Assembly: GCF_940807255.1 (NCBI RefSeq)
Contig: NZ_CALNWY010000012.1
Coordinates: 1-64,000 of the forward strand
Source: Mixta sp. Marseille-Q2659
GTDB lineage: Bacteria; Pseudomonadota; Gammaproteobacteria; Enterobacterales; Enterobacteriaceae
DNA: 64,000 nt
Direction of reading: 5' to 3'
Below are positions 30,119-39,446 of this stretch, one piece after another. Within the stretch, counting starts at the first letter, position 1; each line of letters begins with the position of its first letter. The position numbers and the translations under genes were made by a program. The notes below the pieces were generated by a model. It was not told the DNA's origin. It saw nothing but the letters and a program-made list of their open reading frames with translations, and made no database searches.

Positions 30119-31681
30119 ATGCAGGTATCCCAGCAGATTATTGGGCAATTTCGGCGAAAACGCTTGTTAATCGCGTCGATAGTCGCTGTACTGGTGCTTA
30201 TCCTTACATTAACCCTCCGTTTTTTCGAAGAAAAAAATCGTATCGAGCGGCAATCGCATCACTTCGCCAATAACGCGATCCAGCGTTTCGACCGGCTTTT
30301 CTCGCCGCTCGACATTGCGGCGAACAATACCGTCGGGCTGGTCGGCCTGAAATGTAATGACGTGCGTTTTCTGCTGAATGAAAAAATCTCAGCGCTGCAA
30401 ACCGTGCGCGCGATTCTACTGGTCAACAATGACACCATTTACTGTTCCAGCGTCTATGGCGAACGGTCGATTACCTTTAGCGAAACCTATCCCGAACTGG
30501 CGGTCAATAATCAACGTATGGCGCTCAGCGTCGACGACTATCTATTGAAAGGTTCGCCCACTCTACTGCTCTGGACCGCCACCTCGCTGGACAACCGCTC
30601 TGGCATTCTGCAGGTCGTTAATATTGAGTTGATGAGCAATTATCTGCTGGAGCCGACGCTGCCCTGGGTTGAACGCGCGGTATTTAATGTCGGCGGCAAA
30701 AGCCTGGAGTACGGCAATCCGCTAATTGAAAACGTCGCGCCTGCGGAGGATGAGGTTAGCTATCAACAGGCTTCGCTGCGCTATCCCTTTACTATTACGC
30801 TGTTCGGCCCGGCGCCGAACCACCTGGCGCTGCTGGCGCTGCCCTCTCAGTTGCCGCTGGCGCTGCTGCTTAGCCTGCTGACCGGCTATATTGTCTGGCT
30901 GGCGACGGCTAACCGCATGAGCCTCTCCTGGCAGATCAGTTACGGGCTCTCCGCACGCGAATTTATGGTTTACTGTCAGCCGCTGATCGATAGCCGCACC
31001 GGCGGCTGCGACGGCATTGAACTGCTGCTGCGCTGGCACAATCCGCGTCAGGGCTGGATCCCGCCGGACGTTTTTATTCCGTTGGCCGAGCGTCATAACC
31101 TGATCGCGCCCCTGACCCGCTTTGTGATTAAGGAAGCCGTACGTCAACTGCCCCAGCTGCCCCACTGCGCCGGTTTTCATATCGCCATCAACGTAGCCGC
31201 CAGCCATTTTCATAATCGGGCCATTATTGAGGATTTGCAGAAGCTCTGGTGGCCAGCCAATCCCGCACCGCGGCTGGTAGTCGAGTTAACCGAGCGCGAT
31301 GCGCTACCGCTGATGGATCAGGGCGTCGTCTCCCAGCTGCAAACGCTGGGAATTAAGGTGGCGATCGATGATTTCGGCACCGGCCACAGCTCCCTTTCCT
31401 ATCTGAAAACCCTGAGTCCGGACGTGCTGAAGCTGGATAAGATCTTTACCGCCGCGATTGGTACCGATGCGATTAACGCCACGGTGACCGATATGGTGAT
31501 TTCTCTGGCGCAGCGCCTGCATATCAGGCTGGTGGCGGAAGGCGTGGAAACCGCCGAGCAGGCCAGCTATTTATGCCAGCGCGGCGTGGATACGTTGCAG
31601 GGATATTATTATGCACGGCCGATGCCGCTGGAGGCGTTTCCCGCCTGGCTGGCCCAGCATCAGGCCAGCCTGAGCGCATAA
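30119..31681 (+). CDS. pdeD: CSS-motif cyclic-di-GMP phosphodiesterase PdeD (YoaD)
   Basis: A 520-residue inner-membrane protein (532 in E. coli) that hydrolyses c-di-GMP. The first membrane segment is at residues 14-33. A periplasmic CSS domain follows, with the CSS motif in TIYCSSVYG, whose redox state tunes such enzymes. A second membrane segment lies near residues 237-260. The cytoplasmic EAL domain has an ELL variant (GIELLLRWHNP), NVAASHF, ELTERDA, DDFGTGHSSLSYL and AEGVET, so the metal and catalytic residues are present. The gene lies between sdaA and yoaE, as in E. coli. Confidence 0.94.
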   Translation: MQVSQQIIGQFRRKRLLIASIVAVLVLILTLTLRFFEEKNRIERQSHHFANNAIQRFDRLFSPLDIAANNTVGLVGLKCNDVRFLLNEKISALQTVRAILLVNNDTIYCSSVYGERSITFSETYPELAVNNQRMALSVDDYLLKGSPTLLLWTATSLDNRSGILQVVNIELMSNYLLEPTLPWVERAVFNVGGKSLEYGNPLIENVAPAEDEVSYQQASLRYPFTITLFGPAPNHLALLALPSQLPLALLLSLLTGYIVWLATANRMSLSWQISYGLSAREFMVYCQPLIDSRTGGCDGIELLLRWHNPRQGWIPPDVFIPLAERHNLIAPLTRFVIKEAVRQLPQLPHCAGFHIAINVAASHFHNRAIIEDLQKLWWPANPAPRLVVELTERDALPLMDQGVVSQLQTLGIKVAIDDFGTGHSSLSYLKTLSPDVLKLDKIFTAAIGTDAINATVTDMVISLAQRLHIRLVAEGVETAEQASYLCQRGVDTLQGYYYARPMPLEAFPAWLAQHQASLSA

Positions 31682-31708
31682 AGCCGGGGCAGACGCCCCG
31701 GCTATTTA
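31682..31708. terminator. Terminator between pdeD and yoaE
   Basis: A perfect 9-bp GC-rich stem (AGCCGGGGC with GCCCCGGCT) around AGAC lies between the convergent genes, with TATTTAT after it on the plus strand. Confidence 0.75.
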
Positions 31709-33274
31709 TCAGGCATCTTCTTCCTGTTGCGGCCGCTCTTTGGTAACCCGCACCAGATCGATACGGTAATCGGTCGCTTCAACAATCTCAAAGTGCAGCG
31801 GTGGCATATCAATGGTTTCGCCCGGCTGTGGCAGCTGGCCTTTTTGCGCAATCAGCAGGCCGGCAAGCGAGGCGTAATCATCTCCCGGCTGCACCAGATT
31901 GTAGTAATCAAGCTGCTGCTGAAGCGAATGCAGATCGGTACCGCCTTTAACCAGCCAGCTTTCGCCATCGGTAATAATATCCGGCGTTTCGTCCTCATCA
32001 GGGAACTCACCCGCAATCGCTTCCAGCACGTCAAGCGGCGTCACCAGACCCTGCACCACGCCAAACTCATTGGTCACCAGTACAAAACCGCCTTTCGCCC
32101 GGCGCAGCACGCCCAGTAAGTTAATGGGATCCAGCGTTTCCGGCACGATAATCGGCGGCGACGAGGCGGCGAAGGCATGAATATCCATACCATGCTCCAG
32201 CGCCACCAGCAGATCTTTCGCGCGGACAATGCCAATTACCTCATCCAGTTCACCCTGACAGATCGGGAACAGGCTGTGCGGCGTGTCCAACAGCTGCATA
32301 CGGATTTCATCCAGCGGCTTGGTGGCGTCCACCCAGGAAATTTCTCCGCGCGGCGTCATGATGCTGCGAATCGAGCGCGAAGCGAGCGTCAGCACGCCGT
32401 TAATCATATAGCGCTCTTCATCCTTAAAGGTTTCCTGCGGCAGAGTCTGACTTTCCACCGTGGCCTGCCCGCCTTCGACCGCCTGGATGCCACCGCGACG
32501 TCCACCCATCAGGCGTAAAATCGCTTCGGCGGTACGTTCACGCATCGGACGGTGCGACTGATGGCGGATAAAGTTACGGCGCGCAATCTGGTTAAACAGC
32601 TCAATCAGAATCGAGAAGCCGATCGCCGCGTACAGATAGCCTTTCGGGATATGGAAACCGAAGCCTTCTGCAACCAGGCTCAGGCCGATCATTAACAGGA
32701 AGCTCAGGCACAGCACCACAACCGTCGGATGCGCATTGACGAAGTTGGTCAGCGGTTTCGACGCCAGCAGCATGATACCCATAGCGATCACCACGGCAGT
32801 CATCATCACCGGCAGGTCATTCACCATACCCACGGCGGTAATCACGGCATCCAGCGAGAACACGGCGTCCAGCACCACAATCTGGATAACGACCGCCCAG
32901 AAACTGGCATAGCTTTTATTACCTTCGCTGCCATGCTGACGGTTTTCCAGCCTTTCGTGCAGCTCCATTGTGGCTTTAAACAGCAGGAAGATACCACCGA
33001 ACAGCAGGATCAGATCGCGCCCCGAAAAGCTGAAGTCTGCAATGCTGAACAGCGGCCGCGTCAACGTCACGATCCAGGAAATTAACGACAGCAAGCCCAG
33101 ACGCATCAGCAGCGCCAGCGACAGACCAATCAGGCGCGCTTTATCACGCTGCTTCGGCGGCAGCTTATCGGCCAGGATGGCGATAAAAACCAGGTTATCA
33201 ATACCAAGCACGATCTCCAGAACAATCAACGTCAGCAGACCGGCCCAAATCGAAGGGTCTAAAAGAAATTCCAT
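31709..33274 (-). CDS. yoaE: TerC/CBS/CorC-domain membrane protein YoaE
   Basis: A 521-residue inner-membrane protein. The ATG at 33274 gives [20 protein letters not shown], the E. coli start; 13 upstream in-frame codons are not conserved. Seven membrane segments of the TerC domain fill residues 1-235, with [16 protein letters not shown] and [13 protein letters not shown] holding acidic metal-site residues. Two CBS motifs follow at about 300-430, and a CorC/HlyC-type domain ends the protein. TerC relatives export manganese, often to newly exported proteins; the role of YoaE is unproven. It has a long leader with a promoter and palindrome upstream. Confidence 0.94.
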   Translation of the reverse strand: MEFLLDPSIWAGLLTLIVLEIVLGIDNLVFIAILADKLPPKQRDKARLIGLSLALLMRLGLLSLISWIVTLTRPLFSIADFSFSGRDLILLFGGIFLLFKATMELHERLENRQHGSEGNKSYASFWAVVIQIVVLDAVFSLDAVITAVGMVNDLPVMMTAVVIAMGIMLLASKPLTNFVNAHPTVVVLCLSFLLMIGLSLVAEGFGFHIPKGYLYAAIGFSILIELFNQIARRNFIRHQSHRPMRERTAEAILRLMGGRRGGIQAVEGGQATVESQTLPQETFKDEERYMINGVLTLASRSIRSIMTPRGEISWVDATKPLDEIRMQLLDTPHSLFPICQGELDEVIGIVRAKDLLVALEHGMDIHAFAASSPPIIVPETLDPINLLGVLRRAKGGFVLVTNEFGVVQGLVTPLDVLEAIAGEFPDEDETPDIITDGESWLVKGGTDLHSLQQQLDYYNLVQPGDDYASLAGLLIAQKGQLPQPGETIDMPPLHFEIVEATDYRIDLVRVTKERPQQEEDA

Positions 33275-33472
33275 TACAGACTCCGAGAAAAGCAACGGGA
33301 AAGCCGAACGCAAAGTTCAGCGAACGTAGCGCGGCAAAGAGAGAAGGCAGAATAAAGCGTGACGCCCAGGGGCGTTGAGAAACAAGCCGGATGACCCGGT
33401 GGCATGGATAAGCAACTTCGGTGACAGTCCATAGGGAGGGCTGAGGCCCATTACTCCTGTAGTAAAAAAGAG
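33275..33472 (-). other. Long structured leader of yoaE
   Basis: From the predicted start of transcription to the yoaE ATG is about 198 nt. The minus strand contains several short hairpins: GGGC-CTCA-GCCC, CCGG-GTCAT-CCGG and ACGCCC-CT-GGGCGT. A leader this long in front of a TerC-type gene suggests RNA-level control, but I could not fit it to the yybP-ykoY consensus that is plain upstream of mntP. Its identity is unknown. Confidence 0.4.
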
Positions 33473-33478
33473 AGGCTA

Positions 33479-33506
33479 ATATTAGCAGTTGCCATATTGT
33501 CGTCAA
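33479..33506 (-). promoter_or_regulatory. Sigma-70 promoter for yoaE
   Basis: On the minus strand TTGACG (33506-33501) and TAATAT (33484-33479) are separated by 16 bases, both close to consensus. Confidence 0.6.
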
Positions 33507-33514
33507 AATATTTT

Positions 33515-33537
33515 CGTAAAGTTAACATAACTTTACG
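33515..33537. promoter_or_regulatory. Perfect 10-bp palindrome upstream of the yoaE promoter
   Basis: CGTAAAGTTA-ACA-TAACTTTACG sits eight bases upstream of the yoaE -35 element. The dyad is perfect over 10-bp arms, with no T tract, so an operator is more likely than a terminator. The binding protein is not recognised. Confidence 0.55.
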
Positions 33538-33611
33538 CATAAGAAACCCTCGATTTCTAATAATTTCATATCGCAGCGGTAAGCCTGTAAATAACTGAAG
33601 TTCGTCACATA

Positions 33612-33639
33612 ATTTATTTTTTCACCCACTAAAATAAAT
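33612..33639. promoter_or_regulatory. Mlc-like operator upstream of manX
   Basis: A perfect inverted repeat, ATTTATTTT-N10-AAAATAAAT, resembles the Mlc (DgsA) operator pattern TTATTT...AAATAA. E. coli Mlc represses manXYZ, and the site lies about 159 bases upstream of the manX start. This is inferred from pattern only. Confidence 0.5.
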
Positions 33640-33797
33640 CGCGAAGTTATCCAGATCGTCAGTTAAATAAAAAGAACCGCTCCGCTGACGGCTGACCGAG
33701 ATAGTTCAACATCGTTGAATTTAGCTTAGTCGAGATAACAGGGTTGGCGAATCGGTAATGTGGCTGAGTCGCTCAATATTGAAAACGGAGGTAGCAA

Positions 33798-34760
33798 GTG
33801 ACTATTGCTATTGTAATCGGCACACACGGTTGGGCGGCGGAGCAACTGCTCAAAACCGCCGAAATGCTATTAGGCGAACAGCAAAACGTGGGCTGGATTG
33901 ATTTTGTACCAGGCGAAAATGCTGAAACCCTGATTGAGAAATACAATGCGCGACTCGCTGAACTGGACACCAGCAAGGGCGTACTTTTCCTGGTCGATAC
34001 CTGGGGCGGCAGTCCGTTTAACGCCGCCAGTCGTATCGTCGTCGATAAAGAGCGTTATGAAGTCATCGCAGGCGTTAACATTCCGATGCTGGTGGAAACG
34101 CTGATGGCACGCGATGACGATCCCACCTTTGAGGAGCTGGTCGCTATTGCGGTAGAAACCGGTCGCGAAGGCGTCAAGGCGCTAAAAGCGAAGGAGCCAG
34201 AACCCGCCCCGGCAGCCGCCGCGCCTGCACGCACCGCCGCGCCACAGGCACCGCTCGGCCCTAACGATCATATGAAAATTGGGCTGGTGCGTATCGATGA
34301 CCGTCTGATTCATGGCCAGGTCGCTACCCGCTGGACAAAGGAGACTAACGTATCGCGCATTATCGTCGTCAGTGATGAGGTTGCGGCGGATAACGTGCGT
34401 AAAACGCTGCTGACGCAGGTTGCGCCGCCGGGCGTCACCGCGCATGTGGTGGATGTCGATAAAATGGTGCGTGTCTGGAATAACCCGAAATATGCGCGCG
34501 ATCGCGTCATGCTGCTGTTTACCAATCCGACCGACGTGGTACGCATTGTTGAACAGGGCGTCGAGGTGAAATCCGTCAATATCGGCGGCATGGCCTTCCG
34601 TCAGGGCAAAACGCAGGTTAACAACGCGGTTTCCGTGGATGAAAAGGATATTGAAGCCTTTAAAAAACTTAATGCGCGCGGCATTGAGCTGGAGGTCAGA
34701 AAAGTCTCTAACGATCCACGGCTGAAAATGATGGACCTGATTGCCAAAGTGAATCACTGA
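33798..34760 (+). CDS. manX: Mannose PTS EIIAB component
   Basis: A 320-residue cytoplasmic phosphocarrier (323 in E. coli) that takes phosphate from HPr and passes it to the incoming sugar. The start is GTG at 33798, the codon used in E. coli too, after GGAGGT. The EIIA domain has the phospho-histidine in VIGTHGWAAE (His10). An alanine/proline-rich linker spans about residues 134-152. The EIIB domain has its phospho-histidine in DDRLIHGQVATRW. It is first in manXYZ, with an Mlc-like site upstream. The mannose PTS also takes glucose, glucosamine and related sugars. Confidence 0.96.
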   Translation: MTIAIVIGTHGWAAEQLLKTAEMLLGEQQNVGWIDFVPGENAETLIEKYNARLAELDTSKGVLFLVDTWGGSPFNAASRIVVDKERYEVIAGVNIPMLVETLMARDDDPTFEELVAIAVETGREGVKALKAKEPEPAPAAAAPARTAAPQAPLGPNDHMKIGLVRIDDRLIHGQVATRWTKETNVSRIIVVSDEVAADNVRKTLLTQVAPPGVTAHVVDVDKMVRVWNNPKYARDRVMLLFTNPTDVVRIVEQGVEVKSVNIGGMAFRQGKTQVNNAVSVDEKDIEAFKKLNARGIELEVRKVSNDPRLKMMDLIAKVNH

Positions 34761-34831
34761 TTCAGCCATCGTCATTCATGACCTGACGCGTCAGGTTTCA
34801 CGCAGTTTTACTATGTCACAGGAGAAGTGCA

Positions 34832-35638
34832 ATGGAAGTCACCACTCTACAAATTGCGCTGGTATTTATCGTCGCCTGTATTGCCGGTGTGGAATCAATT
34901 CTTGATGAATTTCAGTTTCACCGGCCACTGGTCGCCTGTACGTTGATTGGCGCCGTGCTGGGCGATATGAAAACCGGTATTATCATCGGCGGCACGCTGG
35001 AGATGATCGCGCTCGGCTGGATGAATATCGGCGCCGCCGTGGCGCCGGATGCCGCGCTGGCTTCGATTATCTCTACCATTCTGGTTATCGCCGGTGGACA
35101 GAGCATCGGTGCCGGTATCGCCCTGGCAATCCCGCTGGCCGCTGCTGGTCAGGTGTTGACCATTATCGTGCGTACCATCACCGTTGCTTTCCAGCACGCG
35201 GCAGATAAGGCAGCTGAGAAAGGCAACCTTACGGCGATTTCCTGGATTCATGTTACCGCGCTAATCCTTCAGGCGATGCGTATTGCAATTCCGGCCGTTA
35301 TCGTCGCGGTTTCTGTCGGCACCGATGCCGTTCAAACCATGCTTAGCTCCATCCCGGAAGTGGTCACCAGCGGTCTTAACATCGCGGGCGGCATGATTGT
35401 GGTGGTCGGTTACGCCATGGTCATCAATATGATGCGTGCAGGCTATCTGATGCCGTTCTTCTACCTTGGCTTTGTCACCGCTGCCTTTACCGATTTCAAC
35501 CTGGTTGCGCTGGGCGTGATTGGCGTGGTTATGGCTGCGCTCTATATCCAACTCAGTCCGAAATATAACCGTGCCGCCGGTGGCGCTGCGCCTGCCGCAG
35601 GCCCTGCCCAAAACGACCTGGATAACGAATTAGATTAA
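34832..35638 (+). CDS. manY: Mannose PTS EIIC component
   Basis: A 268-residue membrane channel subunit of the mannose permease. AGGAGA precedes the ATG at 34832. It has about nine hydrophobic segments, with GGTLEMIALGWMNIGAA and VVGYAMVINMMRAGYLMPFF as family blocks. A short alanine/proline-rich tail ends NDLDNELD. In E. coli the ManYZ complex is also a route for lambda DNA entry and a receptor for some bacteriocins. manZ follows after five bases. Confidence 0.96.
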   Translation: MEVTTLQIALVFIVACIAGVESILDEFQFHRPLVACTLIGAVLGDMKTGIIIGGTLEMIALGWMNIGAAVAPDAALASIISTILVIAGGQSIGAGIALAIPLAAAGQVLTIIVRTITVAFQHAADKAAEKGNLTAISWIHVTALILQAMRIAIPAVIVAVSVGTDAVQTMLSSIPEVVTSGLNIAGGMIVVVGYAMVINMMRAGYLMPFFYLGFVTAAFTDFNLVALGVIGVVMAALYIQLSPKYNRAAGGAAPAAGPAQNDLDNELD

Positions 35639-35643
35639 GGGGT

Positions 35644-36498
35644 GTGAAAATGGTAGATACAACAGCAGCAACGGCTAAAAAACTGACGCGCGGCGATGTG
35701 CGCAGCGTCTTCCTGCGCTCCAATCTGTTTCAGGGATCGTGGAACTTTGAACGTATGCAGGCGCTCGGCTTCTGCTTCTCGATGGTACCGGCCATTCGTC
35801 GCCTCTATCCGGAAAATAATGAGGAGCGTCGTCAGGCCATCAAGCGCCACCTGGAGTTCTTTAACACGCATCCCTATCCCGCCGCACCGATCCTCGGCGT
35901 TACGCTGGCAATGGAAGAGCAGCGTGCTAACGGCGCGCCTATTGATGATGCAGCGATAAACGGGATTAAAGTTGGTCTGATGGGGCCACTGGCTGGCGTT
36001 GGCGACCCGATTTTCTGGGGAACCATGCGTCCGGTTTTCGCCGCGCTGGGTGCCGGTATCGCCATGAGCGGCAGCCTGCTGGGGCCGTTGTTATTCTTTA
36101 TCCTGTTTAACGCGGTACGCCTGCTGTTCCGTTACTATGGCGTCGCCTACGGCTACAAAAAAGGGGTGGATATTGTTAACGATATGGGCGGCGGCTTCCT
36201 GCAAAAACTGACGGAAGGAGCGTCAATTCTCGGCCTGTTTGTGATGGGGGCGCTGGTTAACAAGTGGACGCACGTTAATATTCCGCTGGTAGTGTCGCGT
36301 ATTACCGATCAGACCGGTAAAACTACCGTGACCACGGTGCAGTCGATTCTTGATCAGCTGATGCCGGGGCTGGTGCCGCTGCTGCTTACCTTTGCCTGTA
36401 TGTGGCTGCTGCGTCGCAAAGTGAACGCGCTGTGGATCATTATCGGCTTCTTCGTTATCGGTATTTTTGGTTACTGGATCGGCCTGCTCGGCCTGTAA
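35644..36498 (+). CDS. manZ: Mannose PTS EIID component
   Basis: A 284-residue membrane subunit that pairs with ManY. GGGGTG precedes the ATG. Family blocks are LTRGDVRSVFLRSNLFQGSW, MQALGFCFSMVPAIRRLYP and GPLAGVGDPIFWGTMRPVF. The C-terminus crosses the membrane and ends WIGLLGL. The spacing of five bases after manY suggests translational coupling. A terminator lies just past the stop. Confidence 0.96.
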   Translation: MKMVDTTAATAKKLTRGDVRSVFLRSNLFQGSWNFERMQALGFCFSMVPAIRRLYPENNEERRQAIKRHLEFFNTHPYPAAPILGVTLAMEEQRANGAPIDDAAINGIKVGLMGPLAGVGDPIFWGTMRPVFAALGAGIAMSGSLLGPLLFFILFNAVRLLFRYYGVAYGYKKGVDIVNDMGGGFLQKLTEGASILGLFVMGALVNKWTHVNIPLVVSRITDQTGKTTVTTVQSILDQLMPGLVPLLLTFACMWLLRRKVNALWIIIGFFVIGIFGYWIGLLGL

Positions 36499-36509
36499 TC
36501 ACCGCTCTG

Positions 36510-36543
36510 AACGGCCAGTCGCCCGGTGCGCGGCCGTTTTTTT
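36510..36543 (+). terminator. manXYZ terminator
   Basis: A 7-bp stem (AACGGCC with GGCCGTT) with an internal GC-rich loop, followed by seven T, just past the manZ stop. Confidence 0.75.
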
Positions 36544-36587
36544 ATCCGTTCGCGCCCTGCCCGAGCCTGTTTATCTGAGGAACCGCC

Positions 36588-37045
36588 ATGTCGTTAACCG
36601 ACTTCGCCATCCTGCTGTTTATTGTTCTACTGCTGCTGTACGCCATTTATGACCAATGGGTTATGCCGCGTCGTCACGGCAAGACGCAGCTGCGCGTTGT
36701 GTTGCAGCGGCGCAGCAAAATCGACAGCCTTATTTTTATCGGCCTGATAATGATTCTTATTTATAATAATGTCACTCAACATGGCCCGGTAATAACCACC
36801 ACCTTATTAATGGCATTAATTTGGTTGCAGTTTATCTGTTCTGGATTCGCTCGCCGCAATTAATACTTAAATCCGAAGGGTTATTTTTCGCCAATGCCTG
36901 GATTAATTATGACCGTATAAAGAGTATGAATTTATCTGAGGATGGCGTTCTGGTTATTGAACTGGAACAGCGCCGTCTGTTAATCAGGGTGAAAAAACTG
37001 GATGATTTAGAAAAAATCTACCATGTAATGGTTAAAAATCAATAA
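36588..37045 (+). pseudogene. yobD: YobD (DUF986) membrane protein, frameshifted
   Basis: YobD is a small inner-membrane protein of unknown function. The frame opens at 36588 (SLTDFAILLFIVLLLLYAIY) and carries a second segment ([20 protein letters not shown]). It then shifts near 36825, where AATTTGG has three T and four are needed. The other frame continues [16 protein letters not shown] to [20 protein letters not shown] and ends at 37045. Adding one base gives 152 residues, exactly the E. coli length. All family features are present, so under-calling of a T run is the simplest explanation. Confidence 0.85.
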
Positions 37046-37050
37046 GATAA

Positions 37051-37084
37051 AATATAGCAAAAGGCATATTCCTTTTGCTATATT
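37051..37084 (+). terminator. Long AT-rich hairpin after yobD
   Basis: A perfect 14-bp stem (AATATAGCAAAAGG with CCTTTTGCTATATT) around a 6-base loop, six bases past the yobD stop. It may be the yobD terminator. Its left arm with the loop also resembles an MntR box, which would suit the neighbouring mntP. Confidence 0.6.
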
Positions 37085-37213
37085 ATTGCTCAGATATTGC
37101 CTGTTCTGTTTATTCCCACAGCATTCCCTTAACATTAACAGGATTATTATTCACTTCTGGTTAGCACTATTAGCGGCAATTTTCATTACTCCGCTGCGGG
37201 TTATATTTTTATT

Positions 37214-37241
37214 TTGACGCAAAAAGATAATGTGGTAAGGT
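37214..37241 (+). promoter_or_regulatory. Promoter of mntP
   Basis: TTGACG at 37214-37219 and TAAGGT at 37236-37241 are separated by 16 bases, just upstream of the riboswitch. Confidence 0.5.
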
Positions 37242-37249
37242 GAGCGCCG

Positions 37250-37423
37250 TTATTGGGGAGTAGCCGATTTCTGTAATACAGAAATGCACCTGTCAACATA
37301 CTCGTTGTAATAGCAACGTGGCATGTGCGACCCATCAGGGTAGGCGAGACCATTGACCGATGTGCCTGTCTGGTTGGGAAGGCGCGTCAGGTTATGGTAT
37401 TCCCAGCCGAGGTTACGACTTCG
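37250..37423 (+). ncRNA. yybP-ykoY manganese riboswitch in the mntP leader
   Basis: The leader starts with TTGGGGAGTAGCCGATTTC, the 5' signature of the yybP-ykoY element. It contains hairpin arms around the TTCTG/CAGAA stem, a CCTGTCAACATACTCG segment and the conserved GTGCGACCC region. It covers about 170 nt up to the mntP start. In E. coli this element senses Mn2+ and raises mntP expression. Ends are approximate. Confidence 0.85.
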
Positions 37424-37990
37424 ATGAACTTTTCCGCTCTGCTTATTCTTTCTTTTGGCATGTCGATGGACGCGTTTGCCGTCGCTATCGGTAAAGGTGC
37501 CGCCCTGCAACGTCCGCAGCTACGTGAAGCCCTGCGCACCGGTTTAATTTTCGGGGCGATTGAAACGCTAACGCCGTTAGTCGGCTGGTCGCTTGGTCAG
37601 TTTGCCACCCATTTTGTTGCCCGCTGGGATCACTGGATCGCCTTCACCCTGCTCTGCTTTTTAGGCGGCCGTATGGTTATCGAAGGCTGCCGCCAGCATC
37701 AGCAGGTTGTGCCCTGCGAACCTGCGGCGCAACATGGGTTATGGCTGCTGGTCACCACCGCTATCGCAACCAGCCTTGATGCGATGGCGATTGGCGTCAG
37801 CCTCGCCTTTATGCAGGTCAATATCTTGTTGACCGCCATGCTGATTGGCCTTTCCACCTTTACTATGACGACAATTGGCATGCTGATTGGCCGGATGATT
37901 GGGCCGCTGCTGGGCAAACGCGCTGAAATTCTCGGTGGCGTGGTGCTGATTGCCATTGGCGGCCAGATCCTCTGGAGCCATTTCGCCTGA
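37424..37990 (+). CDS. mntP: Manganese exporter MntP
   Basis: A 188-residue, six-segment inner-membrane manganese efflux protein, the same length as in E. coli. The ATG at 37424 gives [20 protein letters not shown]. The frame is open further upstream through the riboswitch, which is not coding. The two homologous halves each have an acidic intramembrane motif ([12 protein letters not shown] and [12 protein letters not shown]). Expression is set by the riboswitch just upstream and, in E. coli, by MntR. Confidence 0.96.
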   Translation: MNFSALLILSFGMSMDAFAVAIGKGAALQRPQLREALRTGLIFGAIETLTPLVGWSLGQFATHFVARWDHWIAFTLLCFLGGRMVIEGCRQHQQVVPCEPAAQHGLWLLVTTAIATSLDAMAIGVSLAFMQVNILLTAMLIGLSTFTMTTIGMLIGRMIGPLLGKRAEILGGVVLIAIGGQILWSHFA

Positions 37991-38122
37991 CATCCACAGC
38001 GGCGGATCCATACGGGTTAATTCCAGCGATTGATTCGCCAGCATAACCCGCACTTACGCGTTTATCGTTACGCGCCGTTGCATTACAACCTCACGCGCAA
38101 CAACGTCAGGCCTGATTATTCA

Positions 38123-38929
38123 TTACTCACGCCGCCAGAGGCGCACGATAAAATCCGCTTCGCTGGCAAACTGCGCGCTGTCACGCAGCTGCTGCCAAAC
38201 CTCAGGACCTGCCCGCCAGGCAAACGGCGTCATCTGCAACAGCGTTACCGCATCTGCCCCGGAGAGCGTGAGCGGATAAGCCAACTGCTGCTCCGCAGCC
38301 AGCGTAAATCCCGGCAGCTCTTCCGGCTGGGCATCGTGCAGTTTTACCTGCGAATAAATCAATCCTTTGAACTGCAACAGATGGCGCGGCCCTGGCGTTA
38401 CGGTCAACAAGCAACCGCCGCTACGCACTACGCGCGCCAGCTCTTCTGCTTTACAGGGCGCATAAATGCGCAACACGCCATCCAGCGAAGCATCGGCAAA
38501 CGGCAAGCGATGGCTGGATGCCACGCAAAAATCGATATGGCGATAGCGTTTGGCCGCCGCGCGAATCGCGACTTTTGCCACGTCCAGTCCGCAAACGCGC
38601 GCCTGCTCGCCCAGCCTGTCGGCAACCGCCGCGGTGTAATAACCTTCGCCACAGCCAATATCCAGGACACTGGCCGCCGCGGGCAGCTGTTGTGCAAACT
38701 GTGCAGCGACATGTTGCTGTAGCGGCTGATAATAACCGGCATCAAGAAACTGCCGACGCGCCTGCATCATTTCCGCGCTGTCGCCCGGCTCTTTAGAGCG
38801 TTTATGCTGCACTGGTAGCAGGTTGACGTAACCCTCTTTTGCCCGATCGAACTGATGCTGTTGCGCGCAGCGCCAGCTGTGATCAATCAGCGTCAACGGC
38901 TGGTGACAGAGGGGACAAAGATAATACAT
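38123..38929 (-). CDS. rlmA: 23S rRNA (guanine-745-N1)-methyltransferase
   Basis: A 268-residue methyltransferase for G745 in helix 35 of 23S rRNA. An N-terminal zinc finger (CPLCHQPL, then [10 protein letters not shown]) binds RNA. The SAM site is [17 protein letters not shown] near residue 88, followed by [31 protein letters not shown] resembles motif IV to VI of the family. It is flanked by mntP (convergent) and cspC, as in E. coli. Confidence 0.95.
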   Translation of the reverse strand: MYYLCPLCHQPLTLIDHSWRCAQQHQFDRAKEGYVNLLPVQHKRSKEPGDSAEMMQARRQFLDAGYYQPLQQHVAAQFAQQLPAAASVLDIGCGEGYYTAAVADRLGEQARVCGLDVAKVAIRAAAKRYRHIDFCVASSHRLPFADASLDGVLRIYAPCKAEELARVVRSGGCLLTVTPGPRHLLQFKGLIYSQVKLHDAQPEELPGFTLAAEQQLAYPLTLSGADAVTLLQMTPFAWRAGPEVWQQLRDSAQFASEADFIVRLWRRE

Positions 38930-38999
38930 GGACTCTTTCTCTGGCTGGAACAGGGGCGCAGTTTACACGCTCGCGGCAACAGCGTCATCCGCCAAAAAG

Positions 39000-39028
39000 A
39001 AAGGCCCCGGCGATTAACCGGGGCCTTT
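39000..39028. terminator. cspC terminator
   Basis: A perfect 11-bp stem (AAAGGCCCCGG with CCGGGGCCTTT) around a 7-base loop, past the cspC stop on the minus strand. Confidence 0.85.
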
Positions 39029-39083
39029 GCATTATCTTTACGCTGTACACGCTCGGCACAGCGAAGAAGACGTTTTGATGCTA

Positions 39084-39293
39084 TCAGATAGCGACAACGT
39101 TAACTGCTGCCGGACCTTTCTGACCATCCTGAATTTCGAACTCAACGTTCTGACCTTCAGCCAGCGTTTTGAAGCCATTACCCTGGATAGCAGAAAAGTG
39201 AACGAAAACATCTTTACTGCCGTCGGCCGGAGTAATGAAACCAAAACCTTTGGATTCGTTGAACCACTTCACCTGACCTTTAATCTTTGCCAT
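39084..39293 (-). CDS. cspC: Cold-shock-like protein CspC
   Basis: A 69-residue single-domain cold-shock protein that binds single-stranded RNA and DNA. RNP1 (KGFGFI) and RNP2 (VFVHF) are intact. The sequence is nearly identical to E. coli CspC, which is expressed at 37 degrees and stabilises stress mRNAs such as rpoS. It lies three bases after the yobF stop, so the two are co-transcribed, as in E. coli. Confidence 0.96.
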   Translation of the reverse strand: MAKIKGQVKWFNESKGFGFITPADGSKDVFVHFSAIQGNGFKTLAEGQNVEFEIQDGQKGPAAVNVVAI

Positions 39294-39296
39294 TTT

Positions 39297-39446
39297 TTAA
39301 TTCCTTTGGATGTTTATTTGCCCGAAGGCGACTGACAGAAAACCAGAGACAATACTGAATGAGGCACTAATATAAGGTTCGGCAAGGAAGCGGTATTCAA
39401 CGTCAACGTCTTTACTCATTACTTCTTTACTGAATATGCCATACAT
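39297..39446 (-). CDS. yobF: Small stress protein YobF
   Basis: A 49-residue product from the ATG at 39446 ([20 protein letters not shown]...), closely matching E. coli YobF ([20 protein letters not shown]) over its first half and then diverging. YobF is DUF2527-type and its function is unknown, although it accumulates under heat and oxidative stress. It directly precedes cspC with a three-base gap. The short length makes it easy to miss. Confidence 0.85.
   Translation of the reverse strand: MYGIFSKEVMSKDVDVEYRFLAEPYISASFSIVSGFLSVAFGQINIQRN

Noticed and set aside
33275-33472. yybP-ykoY riboswitch in the yoaE leader
   Set aside because: The leader lacks the GGGGAGTAG start and conserved loops that are clear upstream of mntP.
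33198-33506. Possible leader peptide in front of yoaE (frame starting MTTIWQLL)
   Set aside because: Its start codon is the yoaE -35 hexamer itself, so a transcript from that promoter would not contain the start.
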